Shown: positions 23,256 to 32,887 of the stretch, piece by piece
Layout: each line of letters opens with the position of its first letter
Numbering within the stretch: position 1 is the first letter of the stretch
Origin: an uncultured Christensenella sp.
Lineage (GTDB): Bacteria; Bacillota; Clostridia; Christensenellales; UBA3700
Reading direction: 5' to 3'
DNA length: 64,000 nucleotides
Assembly: GCA_949290515.1 (NCBI GenBank)
Contig: CASERZ010000006.1
Coordinates: 1 to 64,000, forward strand
Made by a program: the position numbers and the translations under genes
The notes under the pieces: model-generated
Told to the model about the DNA's origin: nothing
Seen by the model: only the letters and a program-made list of their open reading frames with translations
Databases searched by the model: none

Positions 23256-24158
23256 ATGATTATCGACAGCCTTATCGACAGAATAAAGGAAACAAACAAC
23301 CCTTCCGTAATAGGACTAGATACCTGCATAGATTATCTTCCCGAAGATATGAAATCAAAGTGTACGACTTTGGCAGAGGCGGGCAAGCAGATTGCAAAAT
23401 TCAACTTTGACCTCATCGACGTTTTGAAAGAAGTAATACCTGCCGTCAAGGTACAGGTTGCTTATTACGAGATGTACGGCGTAGAAGGTATGACAGCTTT
23501 CAGAGATACCGTAGCGTATGCCAGAGAAAATGGACTTTTCGTAATCGCGGATATCAAGCGTAACGACATAGGTTCTACCGCGGCGGCATACAGCAAGGGA
23601 TATATCGGCAAGACGACCCTCGCAAACGGTAAAACGGTTACTCCTTACGAAAGCGATTTTATCACAATCAACGGTTACCTCGGAAGCGACGGCATACTGC
23701 CTTTCGTAGAGGATTGCAAGAAGTACGATAAGGGCGCGTTTGTGCTTGTCAAGACGTCAAATCCTACAAGCGGAGAATTGCAGGATAAGACTATGGACAA
23801 CGGCAAGACTCTTTATGACAATATGGCTACGCTCGTTGACGGCTGGGGCAAAGACCTCGTAGGCAAGTACGGTTACAGCAGTATCGGCGCGGTAGTGGGC
23901 GCAACTCATATGGAACAGGCTAAGCTTATCCGCAACGCTCATCCTTCTACCTTTTTCCTTATTCCCGGTTACGGTGCGCAAGGCGGCAAGGCAGAAGATT
24001 TGGCTGTATGTTTCCGCGACGGAATCGGCGGTATAGTAAACTCTTCGAGAGGAATACTTTGCGCTTACAAGAAGGACGCATACAAGGGTATGGATTACAA
24101 GCAGGCTGCGCTCAAGGCGGCTATAGATATGCAAAAAGACATCACGAGGTGCATTTAA
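23256..24158 (+). CDS. pyrF: Orotidine 5'-phosphate decarboxylase, type 2
   Basis: A 300-aa decarboxylase producing UMP. VIADIKRNDIGSTAAAYS is the catalytic D-x-K-x-x-D signature. The length and GLDTCIDYLP start match the longer type 2 subfamily. The GYGAQGG phosphate-binding loop is late in the protein. pyrK follows after 3 bp. Confidence 0.96.
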   Translation: MIIDSLIDRIKETNNPSVIGLDTCIDYLPEDMKSKCTTLAEAGKQIAKFNFDLIDVLKEVIPAVKVQVAYYEMYGVEGMTAFRDTVAYARENGLFVIADIKRNDIGSTAAAYSKGYIGKTTLANGKTVTPYESDFITINGYLGSDGILPFVEDCKKYDKGAFVLVKTSNPTSGELQDKTMDNGKTLYDNMATLVDGWGKDLVGKYGYSSIGAVVGATHMEQAKLIRNAHPSTFFLIPGYGAQGGKAEDLAVCFRDGIGGIVNSSRGILCAYKKDAYKGMDYKQAALKAAIDMQKDITRCI

Positions 24159-24161
24159 AAT

Positions 24162-24944
24162 ATGGCAGAGATGAAAGACAGAGAGGGGACAATCGTATCA
24201 AACGTGCATGTCGCAAAGGATATTTACAAGGCGGTAATAGCCTTTGACGATTTGCCCGAAGGTATCAAGGGCGGTCAGTTCGTACATATAAAGCTCACCG
24301 ACAATTCGCACGTATTGAGACGTCCTTTCTGTATATGCGATTTCGATTGCAAGGCAAAGACGGTTACGGTATGTTATGCCGTAGTCGGAGAAGGTACGAA
24401 AGAGCTTGCAGGCTATGAGAAAGGTACCCGCGTAAAAGCAATGTTGCCCCTCGGCAACGGATTTACTCCCGACGAGAGTATGAAGAAAATCGTGCTTTTA
24501 GGCGGCGGTATGGGCAGCGCGGTTTTGCCCGCTATTCCCAGAGCCTTCGTAGACAGAGAGTACGTTACGTATTTGGGATTTGCCAACAAGGACAAGGTAG
24601 TGCTCGAAGAAGAAATGCGAGAGCTTACGGGCAACGTAGTAGTCGCTACCGATGACGGCAGTTACGGCAGAAAAGGTTTCGTCACGAATATTCTTGCCGA
24701 AGATATGGCTAAGCTCAAGCCCGACGTTGTATTCTGTTGCGGACCCGAAGTTATGTACAAGGCGCTAAAGAAAGCGTTAGAGCCGTTCGACGTTCCCGTA
24801 ATCGTATCGCTCGAAGCGAGAATGGGTTGCGGCATAGGAGCGTGCCTCGTTTGCAACTGCAAGATTAAACGCAACGGTCAAGAGGGATATTTGCGAGTAT
24901 GCGCCGACGGTCCCGTATTCAGATTAGACGAGGTGGTATTATGA
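24162..24944 (+). CDS. pyrK: Dihydroorotate dehydrogenase electron transfer subunit
   Basis: A 260-aa FAD and [2Fe-2S] subunit that links PyrD to NAD+. The FAD motif RRPFCICDFD, the NAD-binding GGGMGSAVLPA, and the cluster Cys in MGCGIGACLVCNCK with a last Cys in YLRVCADGPVF are all present. Its TGA overlaps the pyrD start (ATGA). Confidence 0.95.
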   Translation: MAEMKDREGTIVSNVHVAKDIYKAVIAFDDLPEGIKGGQFVHIKLTDNSHVLRRPFCICDFDCKAKTVTVCYAVVGEGTKELAGYEKGTRVKAMLPLGNGFTPDESMKKIVLLGGGMGSAVLPAIPRAFVDREYVTYLGFANKDKVVLEEEMRELTGNVVVATDDGSYGRKGFVTNILAEDMAKLKPDVVFCCGPEVMYKALKKALEPFDVPVIVSLEARMGCGIGACLVCNCKIKRNGQEGYLRVCADGPVFRLDEVVL

Positions 24945-25852
24945 GCAATCTCAAAGTAAACATAGCGGGCGTGGACTTTAAGAATCCCGTGATTACCGCG
25001 AGCGGAACTTTCGGTTTCGGCAAGGAATACGACAGATTTTACAATATAGAGGAACTCGGCGGAATATGCACAAAGGGCTTGACGATAAAGCCGCGTCTTG
25101 GTAATCCTCCCCCGAGAATAGCCGAGAGTTACGGCGGAATGCTCAACAGTGTAGGCTTGCAAAATCCGGGCGTAGAACATTATCTCGAGACGGACGATAA
25201 AGACCTTGCAAAACGCGACGTGGTAGTTATAGCAAATATCGCTGGCAGTACGCTCGAGGATTACATAGCAATAGCAGAGAAAATGAACGAGGCGCAAGCG
25301 GATATGGTCGAACTCAATATCTCTTGTCCAAACGTAAAAGCGGGCGGTATGGCTTTCGGCGTACTTCCTCAAAACGTGGAAAAGGTTACGGCGGCGGTAA
25401 AGAAAGTTTGCAATAAACCCGTTATTACAAAGCTTTCTCCAAACGTTGCTTGCATAGCCGACAACGCAAGGGGCGCGGAAGCGGGAGGAGCTGACGCTAT
25501 TTCGCTCATCAATACGCTTTCGGGTATGGCAGTCAACTACAAGACGCGCCGTCCTATACTATTCAATAACAACGGCGGTATGAGCGGTCCCGCGGTAAAA
25601 CCCGTTGCGCTGAAAATGGTTTGGGATTGCTACAATGCCGTCAAGATACCGATAATCGGTCTCGGCGGAATAACTAAATATACGGACGTACTCGAGTTTA
25701 TGATATGCGGAGCGAGAGCGGTACAGGTCGGAACTCACAACTTTACCGAGCCTTGCGGCGCGAGAGACATAGCGAGAGACCTTGCTAAGTACGTTGAGGA
25801 AAACGATATGGATATCAACGACCTCGTAGGTACGCTTATCCTCAACGGCTGA
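24941..25852 (+). CDS. pyrD: Dihydroorotate dehydrogenase, catalytic subunit (type 1B)
   Basis: A 303-aa FMN enzyme oxidising dihydroorotate to orotate. The catalytic Cys is in ELNISCPNVKAGG, FMN contacts include ITASGTFGFG and the late LGGITKYTDVLEFMICGA. The start is the ATG at 24941 with GAGGTGG; an upstream in-frame codon would add basic residues inside pyrK. Pairing with pyrK identifies the NAD-linked type 1B form. Confidence 0.96.
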   Translation: MSNLKVNIAGVDFKNPVITASGTFGFGKEYDRFYNIEELGGICTKGLTIKPRLGNPPPRIAESYGGMLNSVGLQNPGVEHYLETDDKDLAKRDVVVIANIAGSTLEDYIAIAEKMNEAQADMVELNISCPNVKAGGMAFGVLPQNVEKVTAAVKKVCNKPVITKLSPNVACIADNARGAEAGGADAISLINTLSGMAVNYKTRRPILFNNNGGMSGPAVKPVALKMVWDCYNAVKIPIIGLGGITKYTDVLEFMICGARAVQVGTHNFTEPCGARDIARDLAKYVEENDMDINDLVGTLILNG

Positions 25853-26050
25853 TATCTGCAAAGTATAGTGCATTTTAGCGGCAAGAAAAATTGCAAAAGA
25901 ACAATTAATCGCGTAATCGCGGAAAACGCGCAAAGTAAGAAAGGAGTTTCTTTCTTAAAGTGCAAAAACCCTTAGCGAAAATTCAAAATTCTGCTAAGGC
26001 AATATAACGAAATAATAAAACAATTCAAATATATACAATCGGAGGCACTT
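25853..26050 (+). other. pyrD-pyrE gap with hairpins
   Basis: AAGAAAG and CTTTCTT (25938-25957) flank an AGGAG-like loop, and CCTTAGC/GCTAAGG (25971-25998) forms a second stem. Neither has a T-run. The gap is much longer than those between the neighbouring pyr genes, and a regulatory role is possible. Confidence 0.4.
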
Positions 26051-26638
26051 ATGTTGACACAGGAACAGGCATTGGAATGCTACAGAAAGACGGGAGCAAT
26101 CCTCAAAGGACACTTCAAACTCACCAGCGGAAGACACAGCGATACTTATATGCAGAGCGCTAAACTCTTCATCGACACCAAGCAGAGCGAAATAGTATGC
26201 AAAGCTCTTGCCGAAAAGCTCGAGGGTGTAGAGGTCGATATGGTAGTATCTCCCGCAATCGGCGGAATACTTATGGGCTACGAGGTCGCAAGACAGCTCG
26301 GCGTACCCAATATCTTTGCCGAGAGAGAAAACGGCGAGATGACTTTGAGAAGAGGTTTTTCAATCCCCGAAGGAGCTAAAGTAATCGTCGTAGAAGACGT
26401 AGTTACCACGGGCGGCTCTGTAAAGGAAGTCGTAAAACTCGTTCAGAGTTTGGGCGGTAACGTTACAGCGGTAGCTTCGCTCGTTGACAGAAGCAACGGC
26501 GCGGTAGACTTCGGCGTTAAGTACGTCAACCTCATCAGTATGGAAGTGGTTTCCTACGAGCCTGACGAGTGTCCTTTGTGCAAAGAAGGCAAAATCGAGC
26601 TTGTAAAACCCGGTTCCAGACAGGTATTTAAAAAGTAA
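26051..26638 (+). CDS. pyrE: Orotate phosphoribosyltransferase
   Basis: A 195-aa enzyme adding PRPP ribose-phosphate to orotate. The PRPP motif is [32 protein letters not shown] at the start and a C-terminal CPLCKEGK pair of Cys are typical of the long bacterial subgroup. Own RBS CGGAGG. The next gene begins 1 bp after the stop. Confidence 0.95.
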   Translation: MLTQEQALECYRKTGAILKGHFKLTSGRHSDTYMQSAKLFIDTKQSEIVCKALAEKLEGVEVDMVVSPAIGGILMGYEVARQLGVPNIFAERENGEMTLRRGFSIPEGAKVIVVEDVVTTGGSVKEVVKLVQSLGGNVTAVASLVDRSNGAVDFGVKYVNLISMEVVSYEPDECPLCKEGKIELVKPGSRQVFKK

Positions 26639-26639
26639 T

Positions 26640-27470
26640 ATGCAGGCGCAATACATAACCGATTTGCAAAAGGCCTATATGTCCTTGAGAAGCAAGACGG
26701 ACTTTTGCCCGCAAGTGCTTTTGGTACTCGGCAGCGGGCTGGGCGACTTTGCAAACAAAATAGACAAAGTAGCACAAGTAAGCTACAGCGAGATTGAAGG
26801 TATGCCCGTGAGTACGGTCAGCGGACACGTCGGAAAATTCGTATTCGGATACGTAGGAGACGTGAGAGTTGCCGTAATGCAAGGCAGAATACACTATTAC
26901 GAGGGCTACACCTCCCAGCAGTGCGTAATGCCCGTAAGGCTTATGGGTATGGCGGGCGCAAAGGTAATGTTCGTTACCAATGCGGCGGGCGGTATAAAGT
27001 ACCCCGAGATAGGCGCGCTTATGCGCATTACCGACCATATATCGCTTGTGCCTTCTCCTCTTATAGGGCAGAATTGGGACGTGTTGGGCAAACGTTTTCC
27101 CGATATGACAAAACCTTACGACGAGCAAATCGGCAAGATTGTCGACGATACGGCTAAGGAGTTGGATATCCAGCTCGGCACGGGCGTATACATTCAGTTT
27201 TCAGGTCCAAATTACGAGACGGCAAGCGAAGTGGCTATGGCAAGGACCCTTGGCGCGGACGCCGTGGGGATGTCAACTGCGATAGAGGTTATTGCGGCAA
27301 GGCATATGGGCATAAAGGTCGCAGGCATATCGTGCATAACAAACCCCGCTTGCGGTATCACGTCTATGGCTTTGGACAACGTGGACGAAGCTTTGGCGGT
27401 AGAGCGTACGGGCGGAAAAATGCAAGAACTTATATTCGAGAGTATTAAGAGAATCAAGGATTTGATATAA
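26640..27470 (+). CDS. punA: Purine nucleoside phosphorylase (trimeric)
   Basis: A 276-aa phosphorolytic salvage enzyme. LGSGLGDFANK is the phosphate loop, MQGRIHYYEGYT the conserved His-containing segment, VTNAAGGIKYPEIG and GVYIQFSGPNYETASE the base-binding regions, and MSTAIEVIAARHMG the ribose site. The order punA then an SAH/MTA-type deaminase suggests nucleoside recycling. Confidence 0.95.
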   Translation: MQAQYITDLQKAYMSLRSKTDFCPQVLLVLGSGLGDFANKIDKVAQVSYSEIEGMPVSTVSGHVGKFVFGYVGDVRVAVMQGRIHYYEGYTSQQCVMPVRLMGMAGAKVMFVTNAAGGIKYPEIGALMRITDHISLVPSPLIGQNWDVLGKRFPDMTKPYDEQIGKIVDDTAKELDIQLGTGVYIQFSGPNYETASEVAMARTLGADAVGMSTAIEVIAARHMGIKVAGISCITNPACGITSMALDNVDEALAVERTGGKMQELIFESIKRIKDLI

Positions 27471-27471
27471 T

Positions 27472-28755
27472 ATGCTGATTAGAATTCACAATGCGAGAAT
27501 ATGGACGGGCGAGCACTATATCGAAAACGGCGAGCTGTGGATTGAAGACGGAAAAATCCGTCTTGTCAGTCAGGTTTGCCCGCTGATATATTTGCCGTGG
27601 GACAGAGAGATAAACGCCGAGGGCAATCTCGTTATGCCTTCTTTTAAAAACGCGCACGCTCACTCCCCTATGGTATTTTTGCGCTCGCTTGCCGACGATA
27701 CCGCGCTCGACGAATGGCTTAATACGCAAATCTTTCCCCGTGAAGCTAAGCTTACTGCGGACGATTGTTACTGGCTGACAAAACTTGCGGTAGCCGAATA
27801 CGTCTCGGGCGGTATATCCCTTGCAAGCGATATGTACTTCCATCTCGACGGTATAGCCGAGGCGTGCAAGGAGTGCGGTTTTCGCAACGTAATACTCGAA
27901 GGCATTACCGAGGGCAACGGCCCTAAGGATAAGCTGTTCAAACGCCTTGAATGGGGTATGGATACTATGGCTAAGATGGGAAGTCTTATCGAATACCGTT
28001 TGGGACTTCACGCCGAGTATACCAACAGCGAGGAAAATATAAAGGCTATGGCGGAGTTTGCCAAGGCGCACAAGATGCCGGTTTATACCCACCTCAGCGA
28101 AACCAAAAAGGAAGTCGAGGAGTGCGTGGCAAGGCACGGCAAAACGCCTGCGGTTTATCTTGCAGGACTGGGGCTTTTCGATTACGGCGGTATAGCGTAT
28201 CATTGCGTACATCCTACGGACGACGATATACGTGCGCTCAAAGAGCACAACGTATCCGTTGTAAGTTGTCCCGCAAGCAATCTCAAGCTGGCAAGCGGAA
28301 TCGCACCCTTGCAAAAGCTTAAGGACAGCGGTATCAACGTAGGCTTAGGCACGGACGGCCCCGCAAGCAACAATTGTCTGGATATGTTCAGAGAAATGTT
28401 TTTGGCTACGGGACTTCAAAAGGCAGTAACTCAAAACCCCGCAAGTATGGACGGAGAATATATTCTCAAGGCCGCGACAAGCAACAACGCAAAAGCAATG
28501 GGACTTAGCGACCTCGACACCATAGAAGCGGGAAAACAAGCCGACCTTATTATGATAGATATTCACGCCCCGAATATGCAGCCCGTCAACAACGTGCTTA
28601 AAAACGTAGTCTACGCGGGCAATAAGTCCAACGTGCTTATGACGGTAATAGCGGGCAGGATTGTGTACGAAAAGGGCGAATACAATATAGGTACGGATAT
28701 AGAAAAAATCTATTCGGAGTGCGATAGAATCGCGCGCCGCATAATCGGAGAATGA
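27472..28755 (+). CDS. Amidohydrolase, SAH/MTA deaminase-like
   Basis: A 427-aa metal-dependent deaminase of the MtaD/SsnA/TrzN family. NAHAHSPMVFLRSLADD gives the first His pair, THLSETKKEVEE and AYHCVHP further His ligands, and GLGTDGPASNNCLDM the metal Asp. Substrates of close relatives are S-adenosylhomocysteine, methylthioadenosine or guanine; the neighbouring PNP favours a nucleoside. It lies 1 bp after punA. Confidence 0.86.
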   Translation: MLIRIHNARIWTGEHYIENGELWIEDGKIRLVSQVCPLIYLPWDREINAEGNLVMPSFKNAHAHSPMVFLRSLADDTALDEWLNTQIFPREAKLTADDCYWLTKLAVAEYVSGGISLASDMYFHLDGIAEACKECGFRNVILEGITEGNGPKDKLFKRLEWGMDTMAKMGSLIEYRLGLHAEYTNSEENIKAMAEFAKAHKMPVYTHLSETKKEVEECVARHGKTPAVYLAGLGLFDYGGIAYHCVHPTDDDIRALKEHNVSVVSCPASNLKLASGIAPLQKLKDSGINVGLGTDGPASNNCLDMFREMFLATGLQKAVTQNPASMDGEYILKAATSNNAKAMGLSDLDTIEAGKQADLIMIDIHAPNMQPVNNVLKNVVYAGNKSNVLMTVIAGRIVYEKGEYNIGTDIEKIYSECDRIARRIIGE

Positions 28756-28756
28756 T

Positions 28757-29281
28757 ATGAGCGTCAGGGTAAAGAAAACGATAGGACTTATAGTGTTGAC
28801 GCTCGTGGTAGTCGCGCTGATTTTCCTCGTCATATATCTTGTGCAAAAGAGTGATGTGGAAAAACAAAAAGCCGAGCAACTCAAAAACGCGCACATAGGA
28901 GAAAATCTCGATTGCGACGGTTTTGTTATGACGGTAACGGACCTTGACAATAAGCGCGAGGAGATAGGGTCGCTTAAGGCGCAGGAAGGTAACTGCTTCT
29001 TGCTTATCGAAATTGCTGTAGACGCTGAAAAAGAGGTAACACTAAAGCAATCCGATTTTTCCATAAAGTACGGGGATGCCGTGTACGGACAAATCGACGA
29101 GGGTGAAGTGCTTGAAGACAGTATAACCGTAAAAGCGGGAGATAAAAAGACTTTTTATCTTTTGTACGAGGTAAAAAAGGGAAGACTGGAGAGTTATTAT
29201 CTTACCGCGTACGGATATAAGACAGATTTGGGCGGCACGTTGCAAGGACCCGTGCTTTCGTCGGGAGACGCGGAGCAATAA
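28757..29281 (+). CDS. Membrane-anchored DUF4352-like protein
   Basis: A 174-aa protein with one N-terminal helix (about residues 7-28) and an extracytoplasmic domain. GFVMTVTDLDNKRE, NCFLLIEIAVDAEKEVTLKQ and KTFYLLYEVKKG resemble the immunoglobulin-like DUF4352 fold found in many Firmicute surface proteins. No lipobox. It is linked to the deaminase gene by a 1-bp gap but has no obvious biochemical relation to it. Confidence 0.65.
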   Translation: MSVRVKKTIGLIVLTLVVVALIFLVIYLVQKSDVEKQKAEQLKNAHIGENLDCDGFVMTVTDLDNKREEIGSLKAQEGNCFLLIEIAVDAEKEVTLKQSDFSIKYGDAVYGQIDEGEVLEDSITVKAGDKKTFYLLYEVKKGRLESYYLTAYGYKTDLGGTLQGPVLSSGDAEQ

Positions 29282-29381
29282 GAAATAAATTACGCAATCA
29301 CAATTTATGTTGCGCTTTAATCGCGTAAGCGACAGGGGGATTAAATACACCGAGGGCATACGCCTTCACCAAGGAGAGAAA

Positions 29382-30959
29382 ATGTTACAGGTAAACGACG
29401 TATTTTTGCAATTCGGCGGAAGAAAACTTTTCGAGGACGTAAATCTTAAGTTTACGGACGGAAACTGTTACGGAATAATAGGTGCCAACGGCGCGGGAAA
29501 ATCTACTTTTCTAAAGATTTTGTCGGGCGATTTGGAGCCTACGAGAGGTACCGTAAGCAAGGGTAAGGACCAGCGTATAAGCGTACTCAATCAGAATCAG
29601 AACGATTTTGACGAATACACCGTTATGCGTACCGTGCTTATGGGACACAAGAAACTCGTAGAGATAATGGATAAAAAAGACGCTTTGTACGCAAAGCCCG
29701 ACTTCAGCGAAGAGGACGGAAATCTCGCGGCAGAACTCGAAACGGAGTTTGCCGAGCTTGGAGGATGGGAAGCGGAGAGCGACGCGGCGTCGCTTCTTAA
29801 CGAACTCAAATTCGGAGAGGAATATCACAATATGCTTATGAGCGAACTCGACGGTAAGCAGAAAGTTAAAATTCTGCTTGCGCAAGCACTCTTCGGCAAT
29901 CCAGATATTCTCATACTCGACGAGCCTACCAACAACCTCGACGCAAAGTCTATTATGTGGCTGGAGAACTTTTTGCTCGACTTTAAGAATACGATAATAA
30001 TAGTATCCCACAACCGTCACTTCCTCAACAAGGTATGTACTCATATCTGCGACGTGGATTACGGACATATAAATATGTATGTGGGCAACTACGACTTCTG
30101 GTACGAGACCAACCAATTGCTTGCTAAACAGGCACGTGAGGCAAACAAGAAAGCCGAGGCAAGAGCAAAAGAGTTGCAGGAATTTATCGCGCGTTTCTCG
30201 GCAAACGCGAGCAAATCCCGTCAGGCGACGTCCAGAAAGAAAGAACTCGAAAAACTCACTCTCGAGGATATCAAGCCTTCGATGAGAAAATATCCTTACA
30301 TCAACTTTGAATTCGAGCAGGAACTCGGCAAGGATATTCTCACGGTCGAAGGACTTACCAAGAAAGGATTTTTCGAGGACGTGACATTTACCGTTCAAAA
30401 GGGTGAGAAGATAGCCTTTTTGTCCGATAAATCAATAAACATATCTATGCTGTTCGACATACTTATGGGCATAGAAAAGGCAGATGCCGGCACGTTTAAA
30501 TGGGGCAAGACGGTAGTCAACAGCTACGTACCTCAGAACTTTGACAAATTTTTCGACGGAGTACAGCTTTCGCTCGTCGAATGGATAAACCAGTATGCGG
30601 TAAAAGACCATACCGAAAGCTATTTGAGAGGCTGGCTGGGAAGAATGCTTTTCTCGGGAGAGGAAGCAAAGAAAAAGGCGTGCGTATTGAGCGGAGGAGA
30701 AAAGGTAAGATGTATGATGGCGAGAGCTATGCTTCAGGGCGGTAACTTTGTCATACTCGATGAGCCTACCAACCACCTCGACCTCGAGGCGATAACCTCT
30801 CTCAACAAGGGTATGATAAACTTCAAGGGCGGACTTATGTTTGCCTCGCACGACCAGGAGCTTATGCAGACGGTTGCCAACAGAATTATCGAAATCAACG
30901 GTACCAAGACCTTTGATAAACTTACAACTTACGAAGAATATCTCGATATGACGGAGTAA
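29382..30959 (+). CDS. ABC-F family ATPase
   Basis: A 525-aa soluble protein with two ABC domains and no membrane segment; relatives act on the ribosome (antibiotic resistance or translation rescue). Domain 1 has Walker A GANGAGKST and Walker B ILILDEPTNNLD but its signature is degenerate (SELDGKQKVKILLA). Domain 2 has LSGGEKVRCMMARAM and FVILDEPTNHLD, while its P-loop (LSDKSINIS) is also degenerate. A linker rich in Lys/Arg/Glu near 250-300 is the P-site tRNA interaction region. The ATG at 29382 has AAGGAGAG. The YkpA/YbiT subgroup is the best fit. Confidence 0.9.
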   Translation: MLQVNDVFLQFGGRKLFEDVNLKFTDGNCYGIIGANGAGKSTFLKILSGDLEPTRGTVSKGKDQRISVLNQNQNDFDEYTVMRTVLMGHKKLVEIMDKKDALYAKPDFSEEDGNLAAELETEFAELGGWEAESDAASLLNELKFGEEYHNMLMSELDGKQKVKILLAQALFGNPDILILDEPTNNLDAKSIMWLENFLLDFKNTIIIVSHNRHFLNKVCTHICDVDYGHINMYVGNYDFWYETNQLLAKQAREANKKAEARAKELQEFIARFSANASKSRQATSRKKELEKLTLEDIKPSMRKYPYINFEFEQELGKDILTVEGLTKKGFFEDVTFTVQKGEKIAFLSDKSINISMLFDILMGIEKADAGTFKWGKTVVNSYVPQNFDKFFDGVQLSLVEWINQYAVKDHTESYLRGWLGRMLFSGEEAKKKACVLSGGEKVRCMMARAMLQGGNFVILDEPTNHLDLEAITSLNKGMINFKGGLMFASHDQELMQTVANRIIEINGTKTFDKLTTYEEYLDMTE

Positions 30960-31456
30960 TGACTATGGACAATTTTGACAAGAAAATTTTGAACGTATTG
31001 CACGAAGACAGCAGACTTACCCCCGCGCAAATCGCGCCTATGGTAGGACTTGGCGAAAAGCAGGTAGCAGAGAGAATCAAGGCAATGGAGGAGTGCGAAA
31101 TAATCGCTAAGTACACCACGCTTTTCAATACCGAAAAACTCAGCGACGATATAGTGACCGCGCTTATCGAAGTCAAGGTAACGCCTCAGATGTCGTCGGG
31201 TTTTGACGCTATAGCCAAAAACATTTATCAGTTTGACGAGGTAAAAGCCGTTTATCTTATGAGCGGGGCTTACGATTTATGCATTACGATAGAGGGCAAA
31301 AACCTGAGAGAAGTTTCGAGATTCGTCTCCGAAAAACTCTCTACTATGCGCGATATCATATCCACCGCAACGCACTTCATACTCAAAAAATACAAGACGG
31401 AAGGCGTTATTCTGGATAAAGACGACAGAGAAGAAAAGAGGCAGTTTTTGATATGA
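30959..31456 (+). CDS. Lrp/AsnC family transcriptional regulator
   Basis: A 165-aa regulator with an N-terminal HTH (residues 8-50: ILNVLHEDSRLTPAQIAPM) and a RAM ligand-binding domain (VTALIEVKVTP and AVYLMSGAYDLCITIEG). It begins at the A of the ABC-F stop (TAATG) and overlaps the aminotransferase by 4 bp. The pairing suggests amino-acid-responsive control of the next gene. Confidence 0.9.
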   Translation: MTMDNFDKKILNVLHEDSRLTPAQIAPMVGLGEKQVAERIKAMEECEIIAKYTTLFNTEKLSDDIVTALIEVKVTPQMSSGFDAIAKNIYQFDEVKAVYLMSGAYDLCITIEGKNLREVSRFVSEKLSTMRDIISTATHFILKKYKTEGVILDKDDREEKRQFLI

Positions 31457-32637
31457 ATTACGACAAATACTTCAGCGACATCGTAAAGAATATTCCGCCC
31501 TCGGGCATAAGGAAGTTTTTCGACGTGGCGTCCACATACAAAGACGCAATATCTTTGGGCGTGGGCGAGCCCGACTTCGATACGCCCTGGTGCGCAAGAG
31601 AAGCAGGTATTCAGAGCATACGCAAGGGGCTTACTCAGTATACGAGCAACAGCGGTTTGCCTATGCTCAGAGAATATATAGCAAAATATCTCAAGGCGCG
31701 TTTTGACGTCGAATATATAGCCGAAAAGGAGATATTCGTGACGGTTGGCGCAAGCGAGGCTATTTATCTTGCTTTGAGGGCTATTCTCAATGACGGGGAA
31801 GAAGTTATCGTCCCCGAGCCCAGTTATGTGTCTTATGCTCCCGGAGTGGCTTTTTGCGGCGGAAAAGCCGTAAGTGCGAAATGTTACGTCGAGGACGAAT
31901 TCAGACTTACCGCTGAAAATCTCGAGAAGGTAATCACGCCCAAGACAAAGGCTTTGATTTTGCCTTATCCCAACAACCCTACGGGCGCGATAATGACAAA
32001 AGAGAATTTGGAGGCAATAGCCAAAGTAGTAGAAAAACACGATTTGCTCGTAATAAGCGATGAGATTTATGCAGAACTCACCTATGAGGGCAGACACGTA
32101 AGCTTTGCGGCTATAAAGGGTATGCAAGAGCGTACGGTGCTCATCAACGGCTTCAGCAAAGCGTTTGCTATGACGGGCTGGAGACTCGGTTACGTTTGCG
32201 CTCCCAACGAACTTTTTAAGCAGATGCTGAAAATCCATCAGTACATAATAATGTGCGCTCCTACCAGTGCGCAATATGCCGGCTTAGAGGCTTTGAGAAT
32301 GGGTTTTGAAGACAACTTCAGAGAGATTGAGAATATGCGCGAGCAATACGATATTCGCCGCAGATTTCTCGTCAACCGTCTCAACGGTATGGGACTTAAG
32401 TGTTTTGAGCCTAAAGGCGCCTTTTACGTTTTCCCCTGTGTGAAGTCTACGGGTATGGACGGAGAACAGTTTGCCGAAACTCTTCTCGAAAAGAGCAAAG
32501 TAGCGGTAGTGCCGGGCGGTGCGTTCGGTGAGAGCGGAAAAGATTTTGTGCGTATAAGTTATGCCTATTCGCTCAACAGCTTGCAAAAAGCAATGGACAG
32601 GATGGAGGAGTTTTTGCATAAGTATTGCAAAAAGTAA
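31453..32637 (+). CDS. Class I/II PLP aminotransferase
   Basis: A 394-aa fold-type I aminotransferase (AspC/PatA group). GEPDFDTP, YTSNSGLPMLREYIA and YPNNPTGAIM are the substrate and PLP phosphate regions; NGFSKAFAMTGWRLGY contains the Schiff-base Lys; a late RISYAYS carries the carboxylate-binding Arg. Substrate undetermined. The Lrp-aminotransferase couple is common in Clostridia. Confidence 0.92.
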   Translation: MNYDKYFSDIVKNIPPSGIRKFFDVASTYKDAISLGVGEPDFDTPWCAREAGIQSIRKGLTQYTSNSGLPMLREYIAKYLKARFDVEYIAEKEIFVTVGASEAIYLALRAILNDGEEVIVPEPSYVSYAPGVAFCGGKAVSAKCYVEDEFRLTAENLEKVITPKTKALILPYPNNPTGAIMTKENLEAIAKVVEKHDLLVISDEIYAELTYEGRHVSFAAIKGMQERTVLINGFSKAFAMTGWRLGYVCAPNELFKQMLKIHQYIIMCAPTSAQYAGLEALRMGFEDNFREIENMREQYDIRRRFLVNRLNGMGLKCFEPKGAFYVFPCVKSTGMDGEQFAETLLEKSKVAVVPGGAFGESGKDFVRISYAYSLNSLQKAMDRMEEFLHKYCKK

Positions 32638-32682
32638 CTTTAACTTAAAAAACAAACTGTTCAGCATTTTATCCTAAAATCA

Positions 32683-32710
32683 ACAGCCGTTTCTTAATTG
32701 AGACGGCTGT
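32683..32710 (+). terminator. Hairpin after the aminotransferase
   Basis: ACAGCCGTTTC and GAGACGGCTGT with one wobble. The T-run is weak (ATCTATG), so efficiency is uncertain. Confidence 0.6.
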
Positions 32711-32852
32711 ATCTATGTAAAGTACAGGTAAATAAATATAGCGTAAAAATAGTGATATATTAAATAAATATTAAAAACTAGTATAAAATCGGCTTTTCAA
32801 ATAGTAATTTATTAAAATTTTGTAAAATCTTTAAAAAAGTGGAAAAAAACTG

Positions 32853-32881
32853 TTGACAAAATTTTTTCAGGGTGGTATATT
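32853..32881 (+). promoter_or_regulatory. Strong promoter of candidate small RNA
   Basis: TTGACA (32853-32858), 17-nt spacer, TATATT (32876-32881). No open reading frame with a ribosome site follows before the terminator at 32970. Confidence 0.75.
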
Positions 32882-32887
32882 ATGCCT

